Below are positions 16,088 through 25,227 of a stretch of DNA of 64,000 nt, piece after piece. Below the pieces are notes generated by a model that made no database searches, was not told the DNA's origin, and saw only the letters and a list, made by a program, of their open reading frames with translations. This stretch comes from Desulfobulbaceae bacterium DB1 (GTDB lineage Bacteria > Desulfobacterota > Desulfobulbia > Desulfobulbales > SURF-16): assembly GCA_001914235.1 (NCBI GenBank), contig MQUF01000006.1:267234-331233 (forward strand), written 5' to 3'. Position 1 is the stretch's first letter. Every line of letters starts with the position of its first letter. Position numbers and translations under genes: made by a program.

Positions 16088-17470
16088 TTATCTCGATCCT
16101 TTCTGAAAAAGAACCGTCTTTATGGTTTGAAAAATTATCCAGAAATCCATGGAGATGGTCAGATTTTTTATATAATACAAATCATATTCAAGCTTGCGCA
16201 ACGCATCTTCCTCCGATGCACCGTAAGGATAACAGATCTGCGCCCATCCGGTTATCCCGGGTTTGACGCTGTGCCGCAGGGAATAATAGGGAATAGAGGC
16301 GGTGAGCTGCTCGACAAAGACGGGGCGCTCCGGCCGCGGCCCGACAAAACTCATTTCACCCTTTAAAACATTCCACATCTGGGGAATTTCATCGATGCGC
16401 ACTTTGCGGATAAACCCGCCAAAACGGGTAACCCGTGTATCATTTTTCATGGCCCATACCGGCCCGTCCTTTTCCGCGTCGCTGCGCATGGAACGAAATT
16501 TTATCACGTTAAAGACCTGCCCTTTTTCTCCCACGCGTTCCTGGGTATAGAAAACGGGCCCGGGTGATTCAATTTTAATAATTGCGGCGCTGATAAGGGT
16601 AAGTGGCAGGGAAACGAGCAGGCCGAAAAAGGAGACAATGACATCGATCAGTCTTTTGGTAAAAACGCACCAGCGGCAAACCTTGAACCCGGATGAATAA
16701 ATGAGCCAGGAAGGGTTGACTTTTTCCACTAAAATCTTGCCGGTGAGCCCTTCATAAAAAGTAATTCCTTCAATAATGGTGATACCGTCGAGCTTGCAGC
16801 GCAACAGGGCACGAATCGGCGTCTTGCCCCGTCTGTCATCCAGGGCCACCACGATTTTTTCAACTTTATTTTTTCGACAAAGATCCGGAAGTTCATCAAT
16901 TTCCGGGGAAAGCGCAACATTCTCAGGCAAAGGGTGGGCGGCACGTTCACCGATGAGGGAAACGATCTTATAGCCGGAATCCCGCTCTTTTATTATTGCA
17001 TCCGCAATATTTGCGGCCATCTCCCCGGTGCCGAGAATAACGATCGGCTGGGCGAACATCCTCCTTTCCAGCACATAGTTGTACAAAAATCGCCAGAAAA
17101 AAATACTGCCGCAGATAGCGCCGTAACCAATCCAGAATATCCTGGTTGAAATCATGATAACCGGGATAAAAAAATAGACGATGCCGAGAACAACGCACCC
17201 CACCCCGAAGGCCTGGGTTATCCTGACAAAATCTTCCGCGACTGATTTCTCCGCGCTCAAATCATAAAGATCGAAAAAATAAAGAGAAAATTGAAAGATG
17301 AGGGTGACGGAAAAAGCCCGCAATGTGTACAGGGCAAAAGCCTCGGCGTAAAGCACCGGTCCCTTGAAAAAGAAATAAACGCCACTTATGGCCAAAAAAA
17401 TCAGGAGCCCTTCACCCAGAAAAAAAAAGATATTCCGGGAAGGATAATACTTGTTCAGAATAAACGGCAT
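16088..17470 (-). CDS. Undecaprenyl-phosphate sugar-phosphate transferase, PEP-CTERM type
   Basis: A 460-residue membrane protein that starts polysaccharide synthesis by moving a sugar-phosphate onto undecaprenyl phosphate. Four or so N-terminal membrane segments are followed by a CoA-binding-like Rossmann domain (VILGTGEMA near 143). A further membrane segment (about 270-298) precedes the transferase domain with YTQERVG, KFRSMR, DEIPQMWNV and GPRPERP. The closest type I recognise is the EpsB-like transferase of exosortase loci. It starts 6 bp after the autokinase stop. Confidence 0.92.
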   Translation of the reverse strand: MPFILNKYYPSRNIFFFLGEGLLIFLAISGVYFFFKGPVLYAEAFALYTLRAFSVTLIFQFSLYFFDLYDLSAEKSVAEDFVRITQAFGVGCVVLGIVYFFIPVIMISTRIFWIGYGAICGSIFFWRFLYNYVLERRMFAQPIVILGTGEMAANIADAIIKERDSGYKIVSLIGERAAHPLPENVALSPEIDELPDLCRKNKVEKIVVALDDRRGKTPIRALLRCKLDGITIIEGITFYEGLTGKILVEKVNPSWLIYSSGFKVCRWCVFTKRLIDVIVSFFGLLVSLPLTLISAAIIKIESPGPVFYTQERVGEKGQVFNVIKFRSMRSDAEKDGPVWAMKNDTRVTRFGGFIRKVRIDEIPQMWNVLKGEMSFVGPRPERPVFVEQLTASIPYYSLRHSVKPGITGWAQICYPYGASEEDALRKLEYDLYYIKNLTISMDFWIIFQTIKTVLFQKGSR

Positions 17471-17476
17471 CGAGCT

Positions 17477-18346
17477 TCAATACTCTTCGGAATAATATTT
17501 ATAATAACCTTCGCCCTGCAGTCTTTTTTCAAAAAAATTCATCTCAAAGGCATTAAAAACAACACCAAGAATTTTTTCATGCCCCAACTGCTCCACAAGT
17601 TTTTTTACCTGCTCGCGGCCGGACCCACCCCATTTGACAACAATTACCACTTTGTCGACGTGCTGGGCAAGAACCGCGGTCTCTGATGCCGCTTGGGCGG
17701 GAGGACTGTCGAAAATAACAAAACGATCCTGATAACGGGAGATAACCTCCTTCATCAATTCAGACATTGCGTGGGAGGCCAGAAGCTCCGAAGGATTTTG
17801 CGGAGGAGTGCCGGCGGGAATCAAGGAAAGCCGTTCCATACCGGTTCTGACGATGAGTGAGGACAGATCCCGCCCGTCACGTAAATGGTCAACCAGGCCT
17901 GAGCCGGACTCAATCCCGAAAAAACGGGCCAGACTCGGCCGACGCAGATCACAGTCAACCAGCAGGGCATGCTGGGCAACCCCATGGGCCATTATCGCGC
18001 CGAGATTGGCACAGACAAAACTTTTCCCCTCGCCCGGGCTCGAGCTGGTAACCAGCAAGGAACGAATCGGATTCACATCCTGCAGATGGAGTATTTTCGC
18101 CCGCAGCCTCCTGAAACTCTCGGTAACTGCCGGATTGGCTCGGGCCGCGAGAAATCTTTCGTCCCAGCCGGCCGGAACAACCGGCGACCGAGAAGGCATG
18201 ATCGTTGCCCCTGTGATTCGCGGCTCCTTCGGGAATTCTCCCGAAGGAACGTTTTCGCCCTCGCTTTTAACCGAAGCCGGACTTTTCCGCTCAACAGGCT
18301 TGTTGTCGGCGCCGGACTTTGAAAGGGCATCAAAAACCTTTCCCAC
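17477..18346 (-). CDS. Exopolysaccharide tyrosine autokinase, CpsD-like
   Basis: A 289-residue BY-kinase. Walker A is SSPGEGKSF near residue 102, Walker A' VDCDLRRPS near 131-139, and Walker B VIFDSPP near 215. The C-terminal tail carries a Tyr cluster (GYYKYYSEEY) for autophosphorylation. It would regulate polysaccharide length together with the Wzz-type protein at 18907-20469. The start is a GTG at 18346 preceded by AGGAG. It lies next to the 53-bp tandem array. Confidence 0.92.
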   Translation of the reverse strand: MGKVFDALSKSGADNKPVERKSPASVKSEGENVPSGEFPKEPRITGATIMPSRSPVVPAGWDERFLAARANPAVTESFRRLRAKILHLQDVNPIRSLLVTSSSPGEGKSFVCANLGAIMAHGVAQHALLVDCDLRRPSLARFFGIESGSGLVDHLRDGRDLSSLIVRTGMERLSLIPAGTPPQNPSELLASHAMSELMKEVISRYQDRFVIFDSPPAQAASETAVLAQHVDKVVIVVKWGGSGREQVKKLVEQLGHEKILGVVFNAFEMNFFEKRLQGEGYYKYYSEEY

Positions 18347-18385
18347 TATGTTTCTCCTGAATTTAATACGATTAGATTTAAAAAG

Positions 18386-18418
18386 CCCTCACCCTGGCCC
18401 TCTCCCAGAGGGAGAGGG
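18386..18418. repeat. CCCTCACCC-type palindrome next to the 53-bp array
   Basis: CCCTCACCCTGGCCCTCTCCC followed by AGAGGGAGAGGGA: a dispersed palindrome whose right arm flows into the first tandem unit. Inverted relative to 16019-16052. Confidence 0.8.
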
Positions 18419-18849
18419 AATCGCCGCATGTTGTAAGGTTTGCACCAGCCCCGGCTGCCCTCTTTCTGAGGAATCGCCGTATCCAGTAACGCTTGCACCA
18501 GCCCCGGCTCCCCTCTCTCTGAGGAATCGCCGTAGCTGTAACGCTTGCACCAGCTCCAGTTGCCCTCTCTCTGAGGAATCGCCGCATGCTGTAACGCTTG
18601 CACCAGCCCCGGCTCCCCTCTCTCTGAGGAATCGCCGCATGCTGTAACGCTTGCACCAGCCCCGGCTCCCCTCTCTCTGAGGAATCGCCGCATCCAGTAA
18701 CGCTTGAATCAGACCCGGCTGCCCTCTCTCTGAGGAATCGCCGTATGCTGTAACGCTTGCACCAGCTCCAGTTGCCCTCTCTCTGAGGAATCACCGTATG
18801 CTGTAACGCTTGAATCAGACCCGGCTGCCCTCTTTCCCAGGGGGAATCG
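18418..18849. repeat. Tandem array, 8 x 53 bp
   Basis: Units begin with GAATCGCCG at 18418, 18471, 18524, 18576, 18629, 18682, 18735 and 18788, with a final partial at 18844; the spacing is 52-53 bp (56 at the last step). Each unit reads on through GTAACGCTTGCACCAG and CCCCGGCT to CCCTCTCTCTGAG. Variation between units is concentrated at a few positions. Array ends carry the CCTCTCCC/GGGAGAGG motif from which units may have arisen. Confidence 0.93.
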
Positions 18850-18906
18850 TCTGCGCATGTTCAACTTGGAACTCGACGCACATCCTTTGTCATTTTGCAA
18901 GAGGCT

Positions 18907-20469
18907 CTAAAGAACAATCATGCCCTTTTTCCAAAAATAAGCCAGGGAAACGACAAGCGCGAGAGATGCCGCGACAAACAGCATGGTCCAGGCAATGGTT
19001 ACAAGCTTCTTGCGTCTCATTTCCCCGCTTGTGTCTATTACCGGGATGGCGCAGACAATCGGCAGGCCGAGAAATGATTCCAGGTCTTCCGGTTCCTTAA
19101 AGGTGGTGTTGATAAGTTCCACGCCAAAGGCGAGAACTCCACCCATTCCCAAGCCGACCGCCATGGCCATCAGCATGATTTTGACAAAATCGGGCTTAAA
19201 CGGCTTTTCCGGAAAATGGGCTGGATCAACAATTTTAAACTGGCTGCCCTTCTGCTGCTTTTCCAGACTGTGGGCCGATTCAGCCTGCAAACTTTGCGCG
19301 ACTAATTCCTGATAGTATAAGTGAAGTTGCTCGTAATCCCTCGTCAAGCCGGCCCATTCGGCCTCTCGAATCGGCGTGTTATTAATCCATTGCCGGTATT
19401 TGCCGATTTCCTTTTCAATTTCCGCCCGGTCGGTTTTTAACCGAGCGATATTAAATTCAATTTCTTTCAACTGGGTTTTTATCTGTTCAATCTGAGGATC
19501 AATCGGCGGGGAAAGCGCACCGTCACTTTTGCCGTCTTCGCCGGTATATCCGCCCTCAAGCTCCTCGAGAAGCTTTTTCACCCGACGCACCTCGGGGTGC
19601 TGATCCGTATAGCGCGCTTGCATATCTTTCAGGGTTTTCCGCAATTCAGTGATTTCCGCCAGCCCGCCCGTGGCCTTGCCCCCCTGACCGGCGCTCCCCA
19701 CGGTGCCGACTCCCCGCAACTGCTGTTCCACCAACTCCTGGCGCAATGACATCTGCTCCTGGACCAAGATCCTGGTCTGCTCCATTTGATGATAGCTGTC
19801 TTGGTTTTTCTGGTACTGATCCTGCAGAGAATTCAGTCGGGCCATGTTGTTGGCGAGCTGTTCCGGCATTTCATTGTAATACTGCAGTTTGTAATCCCGC
19901 ATGACCGCTTCTTTCCGGTCAAGGGAGTCTTTGGCCATTCGCAGTTCGTCCTTGATGTAGGTCGAAGTTTCGGATGCAAGCTCCTCCCGATAGCGCATAT
20001 TTTCTTCAATGAATTTTGCGGCAAGGGCATTGGTTACCCGTAGTACCTTTTTAGGGTCGCTTCCCTGATATGAAACCATAAAAATGTCGCCGATCTCCTC
20101 TTTAAAAGAGATATGCTTTGCACGCATGACATCAACCACATCCTCCATGGGAAGCGCGGCGCGCATCTCAGCGTAGAGGTCAAATTCCTTGATCATCGCC
20201 TCCAAATTGCTGCGGCTGGTTATCTGCTGGCTTACCGTTGCCACCACTTCCGAAGTTTTTGACTTGATGTCATCCTTCGACATGGACGCGGGATTAATCT
20301 GCTGACGCTGATACTGGATAAGCGAGGTACACTGATAAACCTTTGGAGTTGTAAGGTAAACCGCCAGTCCGGCAATCACTCCGAAAAAGAAAAAGACAAT
20401 TATCAGTTTTTTCCGCCGTAACGCGATATCAAGGTATTTTTTTACGAGCTGCCGCTGTTGTTGATCCAT
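18907..20469 (-). CDS. Polysaccharide chain-length regulator (Wzz/GumC-like)
   Basis: A 520-residue inner-membrane protein with N-terminal (about 20-38) and C-terminal (about 490-512) membrane segments. Between them lies a long periplasmic coiled-coil region rich in Glu, Gln and Lys, with the Wzz signature SAHSLEKQQKGSQFKIVD and a Pro-rich PEKPFKPDF before a further membrane helix. There is no fused kinase; the separate autokinase gene follows. It resembles the PEP-CTERM-locus subfamily. Confidence 0.9.
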   Translation of the reverse strand: MDQQQRQLVKKYLDIALRRKKLIIVFFFFGVIAGLAVYLTTPKVYQCTSLIQYQRQQINPASMSKDDIKSKTSEVVATVSQQITSRSNLEAMIKEFDLYAEMRAALPMEDVVDVMRAKHISFKEEIGDIFMVSYQGSDPKKVLRVTNALAAKFIEENMRYREELASETSTYIKDELRMAKDSLDRKEAVMRDYKLQYYNEMPEQLANNMARLNSLQDQYQKNQDSYHQMEQTRILVQEQMSLRQELVEQQLRGVGTVGSAGQGGKATGGLAEITELRKTLKDMQARYTDQHPEVRRVKKLLEELEGGYTGEDGKSDGALSPPIDPQIEQIKTQLKEIEFNIARLKTDRAEIEKEIGKYRQWINNTPIREAEWAGLTRDYEQLHLYYQELVAQSLQAESAHSLEKQQKGSQFKIVDPAHFPEKPFKPDFVKIMLMAMAVGLGMGGVLAFGVELINTTFKEPEDLESFLGLPIVCAIPVIDTSGEMRRKKLVTIAWTMLFVAASLALVVSLAYFWKKGMIVL

Positions 20470-20537
20470 GTATATCTTTTGGTTGAAATTGTATGATTGG
20501 TTACTTCCGGGACGGAGGGATTGCGCACGTTCTCCAT

Positions 20538-22046
20538 TTACCAGCGCATCAGTTCCTTGGCTGCGGACAACTCCACGACAATGAGATGCTCATGGTAATC
20601 GGAGATCAGGTCGCTGTCGCTTTCCAGCATGCTGTATGAATAACGGCAGCTCAGGGCAAACCAGCGCATGAAGGAATAGGTCAGCGCCACACCGGCCTCA
20701 TAATCGTCAAAGGTAGTCTTGCCGGCAATATCCTGCCAGGAATCCCGCTTTTCATAGGAGGCGTTTATTGTTCCCGTCAGGTCTTCCAGCAGGGCATAGG
20801 TCATTGCCCCGTCCACGGACCAGCTTTCCCTGAGATCCTCCCATGATCCGTCTGTTTTTGAATCAGCCGTAGTCACGCCCGTGCCGATGGAAATCGATCC
20901 CCGCTGCAGCAGGCGGGTGAGTCCGACATCCAGACCTATTTCCCTTTCATCCTCATAATACTCACGGGTCAGATAGCTGCCGTCCACCGATGTGGCCAGA
21001 CGAAGCTGGGGGGTAAACTCATGGTTCCAGCCCAGAGAGCCGGTTTGCTCAACGAGATCCTCCTGGTCGCCGACAAAATTGGAGGTGGTGTAGCCATAGG
21101 TGCCGATGAGCTGATCCTGCTGGCTCAAGGTATAATCAAGGGCAAACAGGGTATCATGCTCTTTCAGGTCACTTGCCGTTTCATGCTGCCCCTTGGTGAA
21201 TTGATAATTCACCGAAGCCCGCCACTGCGGGTTGAAACGATAGGACAAACTCACGTAAGGGGAATGTTCGAAATAATCTTCATACCCGCCGTCATCCTCA
21301 TCGGTGTTGTTATTGTTGGCATAATCCCAGGGGGTTCTGTTATCGTTGATAAAATACCGATAGCCCAGACCGATTATACTGTCCTTGGCGTATTCATACT
21401 CGGCGCCGACGGCCACTTCATTATCCCAATACCTGCGCCTGCCGTCGCTGTTTGACAGATACAGGTCCACCTGCCCTTTTACCGACGGGGAGGCCTGCGC
21501 GTATCGCCTTTCAATTTCAGACAGCACCATGAGATAATGCCGTGACGGATCATAGGCCAGCGAGGGAAAAAGCAGCCGGGCCACTTCAGCCTGTTCATAG
21601 GCATCCGCCCGTTGAAAGCGCCTGCTGATGCTGAGCCCGGCATCCATATCCCGCTGCGGCGCGTTATCATTATAAGAATAATTGTCGGAAAGGGTTATCT
21701 TCAAATGCGGAGAAAGTTCCCTGTCGGCGGACACGAGCAGGCTGTGACTGAAATCGCGATCATCAAGCCGCTGATCCCAGCTCAGATCCGAGCTTGCCGC
21801 AAGCAAAAGCGTATCTTTCTCGCCTGATGAAACAAGAGTCAGGGTGGGCATGAAAATGGTGGTCCATTGTTCCTGCCTGTCGCTTTCCTCCTGGTAAATA
21901 TTGGAATCATACTCCTGCTGCATGGAGACATTTCCCGAAAGAATTGTTTCCCTGCCGGAAGCACCTGAAGTCGGGTCCAACAACAGCACAAGCCCCACGC
22001 CGCCGATTGCGCATAAATTTTTCCTGTCCACGACTATCCTTCCCAT
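20538..22046 (-). CDS. Outer-membrane beta-barrel protein of the polysaccharide locus
   Basis: A 502-residue protein with a short N-terminal signal-like stretch and many alternating aromatic/polar beta strands (LRLATSVDGSYLTREYYED, LSYRFNPQWRASVNYQF), ending in a beta-strand and Trp. This fits the PEP-CTERM-associated outer-membrane family that sits between wza and wzz in exosortase loci; the function (secretin or channel accessory) is unknown. A GTG at 22031 after GGAAGG is an alternative start. Confidence 0.8.
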   Translation of the reverse strand: MGRIVVDRKNLCAIGGVGLVLLLDPTSGASGRETILSGNVSMQQEYDSNIYQEESDRQEQWTTIFMPTLTLVSSGEKDTLLLAASSDLSWDQRLDDRDFSHSLLVSADRELSPHLKITLSDNYSYNDNAPQRDMDAGLSISRRFQRADAYEQAEVARLLFPSLAYDPSRHYLMVLSEIERRYAQASPSVKGQVDLYLSNSDGRRRYWDNEVAVGAEYEYAKDSIIGLGYRYFINDNRTPWDYANNNNTDEDDGGYEDYFEHSPYVSLSYRFNPQWRASVNYQFTKGQHETASDLKEHDTLFALDYTLSQQDQLIGTYGYTTSNFVGDQEDLVEQTGSLGWNHEFTPQLRLATSVDGSYLTREYYEDEREIGLDVGLTRLLQRGSISIGTGVTTADSKTDGSWEDLRESWSVDGAMTYALLEDLTGTINASYEKRDSWQDIAGKTTFDDYEAGVALTYSFMRWFALSCRYSYSMLESDSDLISDYHEHLIVVELSAAKELMRW

Positions 22047-22063
22047 GTTGAAATTTTCCCTTG

Positions 22064-22657
22064 TCAGGGAACGATAATTGTATCACCCGGTGCAATAAAT
22101 ATATTCTGCCCAAGATCCTTGCCTTTGACAAAGGAATCATAATCAAAGCGCAAAAGCTCCTCTTTTCCTCCTGTCCGGCGGACCACCTTGATCTCCTCCC
22201 GCTTGGCCCATTCCTGGAAGCCTCCGCTTCTGGCGATTGCCTGGAGCAGGGTCAGAGGGTACTCAATGGCGAATTCACCGGGTTGGCCGACTTGCCCGAC
22301 AACATAGTACCGCCTGCTGCGATTTTCAACCAGTATTACCGACACGGCAGGCTCGGTAACCAGTTCAGCAATTTTTTTCTCCAGATAGCTGTCAAGTTCA
22401 TCAATTGCTTTCCCCGCAGCCTGGACATCCCCAGTCAACGGCAACGAAATCCTGCCGTCCAGCCGTACTTTTACGGTCCGCGACAGATCAGGCTCCTGCC
22501 ATACCTGAACCTCCAGCACATCGCCGACACCGATTAAATAATTTTTCTCATCCCCCGTCGCCTGCTGCGCCCACAACGATTGGCCGGAAAAACAAAAGAC
22601 GCACAACATACAACAAAAAATCCGGTGCAACATGTTCCGCCTGTTCGAATTGCCCAT
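22064..22657 (-). CDS. Polysaccharide export protein, Wza-like
   Basis: A 197-residue periplasmic/outer-membrane protein with a signal peptide (hydrophobic FCCMLCVFCFSG). A Poly_export domain (YLIGVGDVLEVQVWQEPDLS) and a SLBB-type segment (YVVGQVGQPGEF) follow. It forms the export pore for the polymer. The ATG at 22657 has CGGAGG eight bases upstream. First gene of the minus-strand operon; the 270-bp gap to the divergent TPR gene probably holds both promoters. Confidence 0.9.
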   Translation of the reverse strand: MGNSNRRNMLHRIFCCMLCVFCFSGQSLWAQQATGDEKNYLIGVGDVLEVQVWQEPDLSRTVKVRLDGRISLPLTGDVQAAGKAIDELDSYLEKKIAELVTEPAVSVILVENRSRRYYVVGQVGQPGEFAIEYPLTLLQAIARSGGFQEWAKREEIKVVRRTGGKEELLRFDYDSFVKGKDLGQNIFIAPGDTIIVP

Positions 22658-22930
22658 CTCAAAAACCTCCGGAAACCTCATGCAGTTCAAAGAATATGAT
22701 ACGAAAATAACACAAAATCATGATTAAGATATGTTATGCGCCGTCAGGGAAAAAGGCAACAATATTCTCGTATTCCGTCTTTCTTTCTCCACGCGGTGAA
22801 AAAGGAATTTTTCTCTTTCTATTGCCTTTTTCCCGATGATCTTCTATCCTGACCTTTATATATTCCTAAATTATGTAATTTCTTTTCACATCTCCCCTTT
22901 CAACGCGTACTTTTAGACAAGAGGATCGAT

Positions 22931-25222
22931 ATGCCGGCCTGGAACAGATTGATTTCATGCACTACTCTTTTTCTGCTTCTTTTCATTTCCGTCACCGCCT
23001 GTTCAAACCCCGATGTCAAGAAGCAGGCCCATTTCGACAAGGGCATGGAATATATCGCCAAAAAACAGATGAAAGAGGCTATTCTCGAATTCAGAAATGC
23101 CGTGCAGGTTGATCCGAAATACGCCGAAGCACGCTATCAGCTGGGTCTGGCCTATCTGAAAACCGGTGAACCGAAAAACGCCTTCCAGGAGTTGCAGCGT
23201 GCCGCGGGCCTCGACCCCAAAAACCTTGATGCCCTGCTGAAAACAGCCGAGTTTTATCTTCTGGGGAAACAGCCCGATGAAAGCAGAACCTACATTGAAA
23301 AAATTCTGGCGATTGATCCAAATCACGCCGAGGCGCTGGCGGTTCTGGCCAATATCGAACTGGTCGGCGGCGATATGGAAAAAGCGGAAGAAGCGCTGAA
23401 TAAAGCCCTGGCCGGCCAGCCCAATCTCGACCGCCTTTACATTCTGCAATCCAGAATCTTCGCCCAGCAGAACAACATGGAGAAAGCGGAAGAAGCACTG
23501 TTGAAAGCCATTGAACTCAGCCCTGACAAGATATCGACCTACCAGGCCCTGACCGGTTTTTATCTGAGCAATAAAAATCCCGAAAAAGCTCAGGAAAATT
23601 TACAAAAAACCGCTGCTCGTTTTCCGGATTCCCCCCAGCCTCTTCTTGAAATGGCCTCCTTTTACATCAGCAAAAAAGAGACCGCCAAGGCGGAAGAAAG
23701 CATCATGAAGGCCCTCGCCCTGGAGCCCACCAATGAACGGATCATGCTCTTCCTGACAAATTTTTATAAAGAAACCGGTGAGTTCGCAAAGGCGGAAGAA
23801 ACGCTGAAAAATGCCGTTGCCAAAAGTGAGAACCCTTTGCAGATGAAAGGATTGCTCGCTGATTTTTATTTTGATCAACAACGATTTCCCGAAGCTGAAG
23901 AACTTGTCTCGGCGGTTTTAAAGGAAAATGAAAAACTGCCCCACGCTCGCTTGGTAAAAGCCAAACTTGCCATTCAAAACGGCAAAAACGACGAAGCGAT
24001 CACGACTCTCGACCAGCTCATTCAGGACAATCCCCGTTGGGGAGAGGCCCAATTGCAGCTTGCCCTTGCGCATCTCAACAAAGGCAACATGGAATTATCC
24101 CAGAAAGCGGCCGCTGAGGCGGTTAAATTAATGAATCGCAACTCCCGGGCCCATACCGTGCTCGCCCACCATCATCTGCGTACCGGTGAGTTCGAAAGCG
24201 CGCAAAAAGAAGCGGCAATCGCCCTGCAGCTCGATCCCCGCAATATCAGGGCCGCCATTACTCTCGGCCAGAGCCTTCTTGCCGCCGGCAAGACCGATGA
24301 GGCGCTGAAAATATTTGAACAGATGAACACAATGCTGCCCGGCAATGTTGATGTGCTGCACAATCTTGCCCTGACCAGACTTGCCCGGAAAGAATTTGAC
24401 AAGGCAGCCCCGCTGCTGGAGGAAATTCTTTCCGTCAAACCGGATTTTATCACGGCCCTGGCGACCTTGACGGCAATCGACCTGCAAAACAAACAACCGG
24501 ATAAAGCGATGAAACGGGTCAGAGCCCAGCTGGAAAAAGTGCCGGACAATCCCGGCATGCTCCTTCTGCTGGGCGACCTTCTCCTTGCCGCGAACTCTCT
24601 TGATGAGGCAGGCGAGGTTTTCCGCAAGGTCCAGTCTCTGGCGCCTGAAAATCCCCGGGCCTATGTCATGCTGGCCCGCATTATGATCAAGAGCGGCAAA
24701 GAGGAACAGGCCATCAATGAATTCGAGGCACTGTTGAAACAAGAGCCCAATTCCGCCCAGGCCCTGATGGGGCTCGGTCCTCTTTATGAGCAGGCGGGCA
24801 AACCGGAGGAGGCCAAAAAGACCTACAACAAACTTCTTGAGCTTGATCCGAAATTTGCCCCGGCCGCCAATAATCTGGCCTGGCTTCTTGCCAATGAAGA
24901 CAATCCCGATCTCGGCGAGGCCCTGCGCCTGGCCCTGATCGCCAAAGAGCGTCTTCCCAATGACCCGAACATCAGCGATACCTTGGGATATATCCACTAT
25001 CTGCGCGGCTCCCATGGTCTCGCCGTTACCCAGTTCAGGGAGGCGCTGGCCGCCCTGCCCAATGTGCCGACCGTTCGCTATCACCTGGCCCTTTCCCTGA
25101 AGGGCCAGGGGGAAGATGCGGAAGCGCTGGAACACTTGAAGCAAAGTCTTGAAGGGGATGCCGACTTTCCGGATAGGGAGCAGGCTGCCGAACTGCTTCG
25201 CACCTGGCAGTCGGCTTCATAG
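22931..25222 (+). CDS. PEP-CTERM-type TPR-repeat lipoprotein (PrsT-like)
   Basis: A 763-residue protein with a lipoprotein signal (hydrophobic LFLLLFISVT, lipobox cysteine near residue 24). About twenty tetratricopeptide repeats fill the rest (for example AEARYQLGLAYLKTGEPKNA). Large TPR lipoproteins of this type are encoded in exosortase loci, probably as scaffolds for export or sorting. It is divergent from the wza operon and runs 5 bp from the phosphatase gene. Confidence 0.88.
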   Translation: MPAWNRLISCTTLFLLLFISVTACSNPDVKKQAHFDKGMEYIAKKQMKEAILEFRNAVQVDPKYAEARYQLGLAYLKTGEPKNAFQELQRAAGLDPKNLDALLKTAEFYLLGKQPDESRTYIEKILAIDPNHAEALAVLANIELVGGDMEKAEEALNKALAGQPNLDRLYILQSRIFAQQNNMEKAEEALLKAIELSPDKISTYQALTGFYLSNKNPEKAQENLQKTAARFPDSPQPLLEMASFYISKKETAKAEESIMKALALEPTNERIMLFLTNFYKETGEFAKAEETLKNAVAKSENPLQMKGLLADFYFDQQRFPEAEELVSAVLKENEKLPHARLVKAKLAIQNGKNDEAITTLDQLIQDNPRWGEAQLQLALAHLNKGNMELSQKAAAEAVKLMNRNSRAHTVLAHHHLRTGEFESAQKEAAIALQLDPRNIRAAITLGQSLLAAGKTDEALKIFEQMNTMLPGNVDVLHNLALTRLARKEFDKAAPLLEEILSVKPDFITALATLTAIDLQNKQPDKAMKRVRAQLEKVPDNPGMLLLLGDLLLAANSLDEAGEVFRKVQSLAPENPRAYVMLARIMIKSGKEEQAINEFEALLKQEPNSAQALMGLGPLYEQAGKPEEAKKTYNKLLELDPKFAPAANNLAWLLANEDNPDLGEALRLALIAKERLPNDPNISDTLGYIHYLRGSHGLAVTQFREALAALPNVPTVRYHLALSLKGQGEDAEALEHLKQSLEGDADFPDREQAAELLRTWQSAS

Positions 25223-25227
25223 GGATA

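Larger units (their letters stand above)
18347..18906. other. Non-coding gap inside the polysaccharide operon
   Basis: A 560-bp gap between the chain-length gene and the autokinase gene, almost wholly taken up by a palindrome (18386-18418) and the 53-bp array (18418-18849). Open frames run through all minus-strand frames because the repeat lacks stops; the 53-base period is not a multiple of three, so they are not a conserved protein. Confidence 0.8.

Noticed and set aside
18378-18794. Long minus-strand frames across the 53-bp array
   Set aside because: They come from a repeat without stop codons, and all three frames are open. The 53-base period breaks any protein repeat; no start signal.
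15807-18849. CRISPR arrays in the tandem-repeat gaps
   Set aside because: Units are adjacent and nearly identical throughout with no unique spacers, and there are no cas genes, so these are minisatellites.
24128-25144. Long minus-strand frame across the TPR gene
   Set aside because: It is the antisense shadow of a repeat-rich coding gene with strong plus-strand protein signature.
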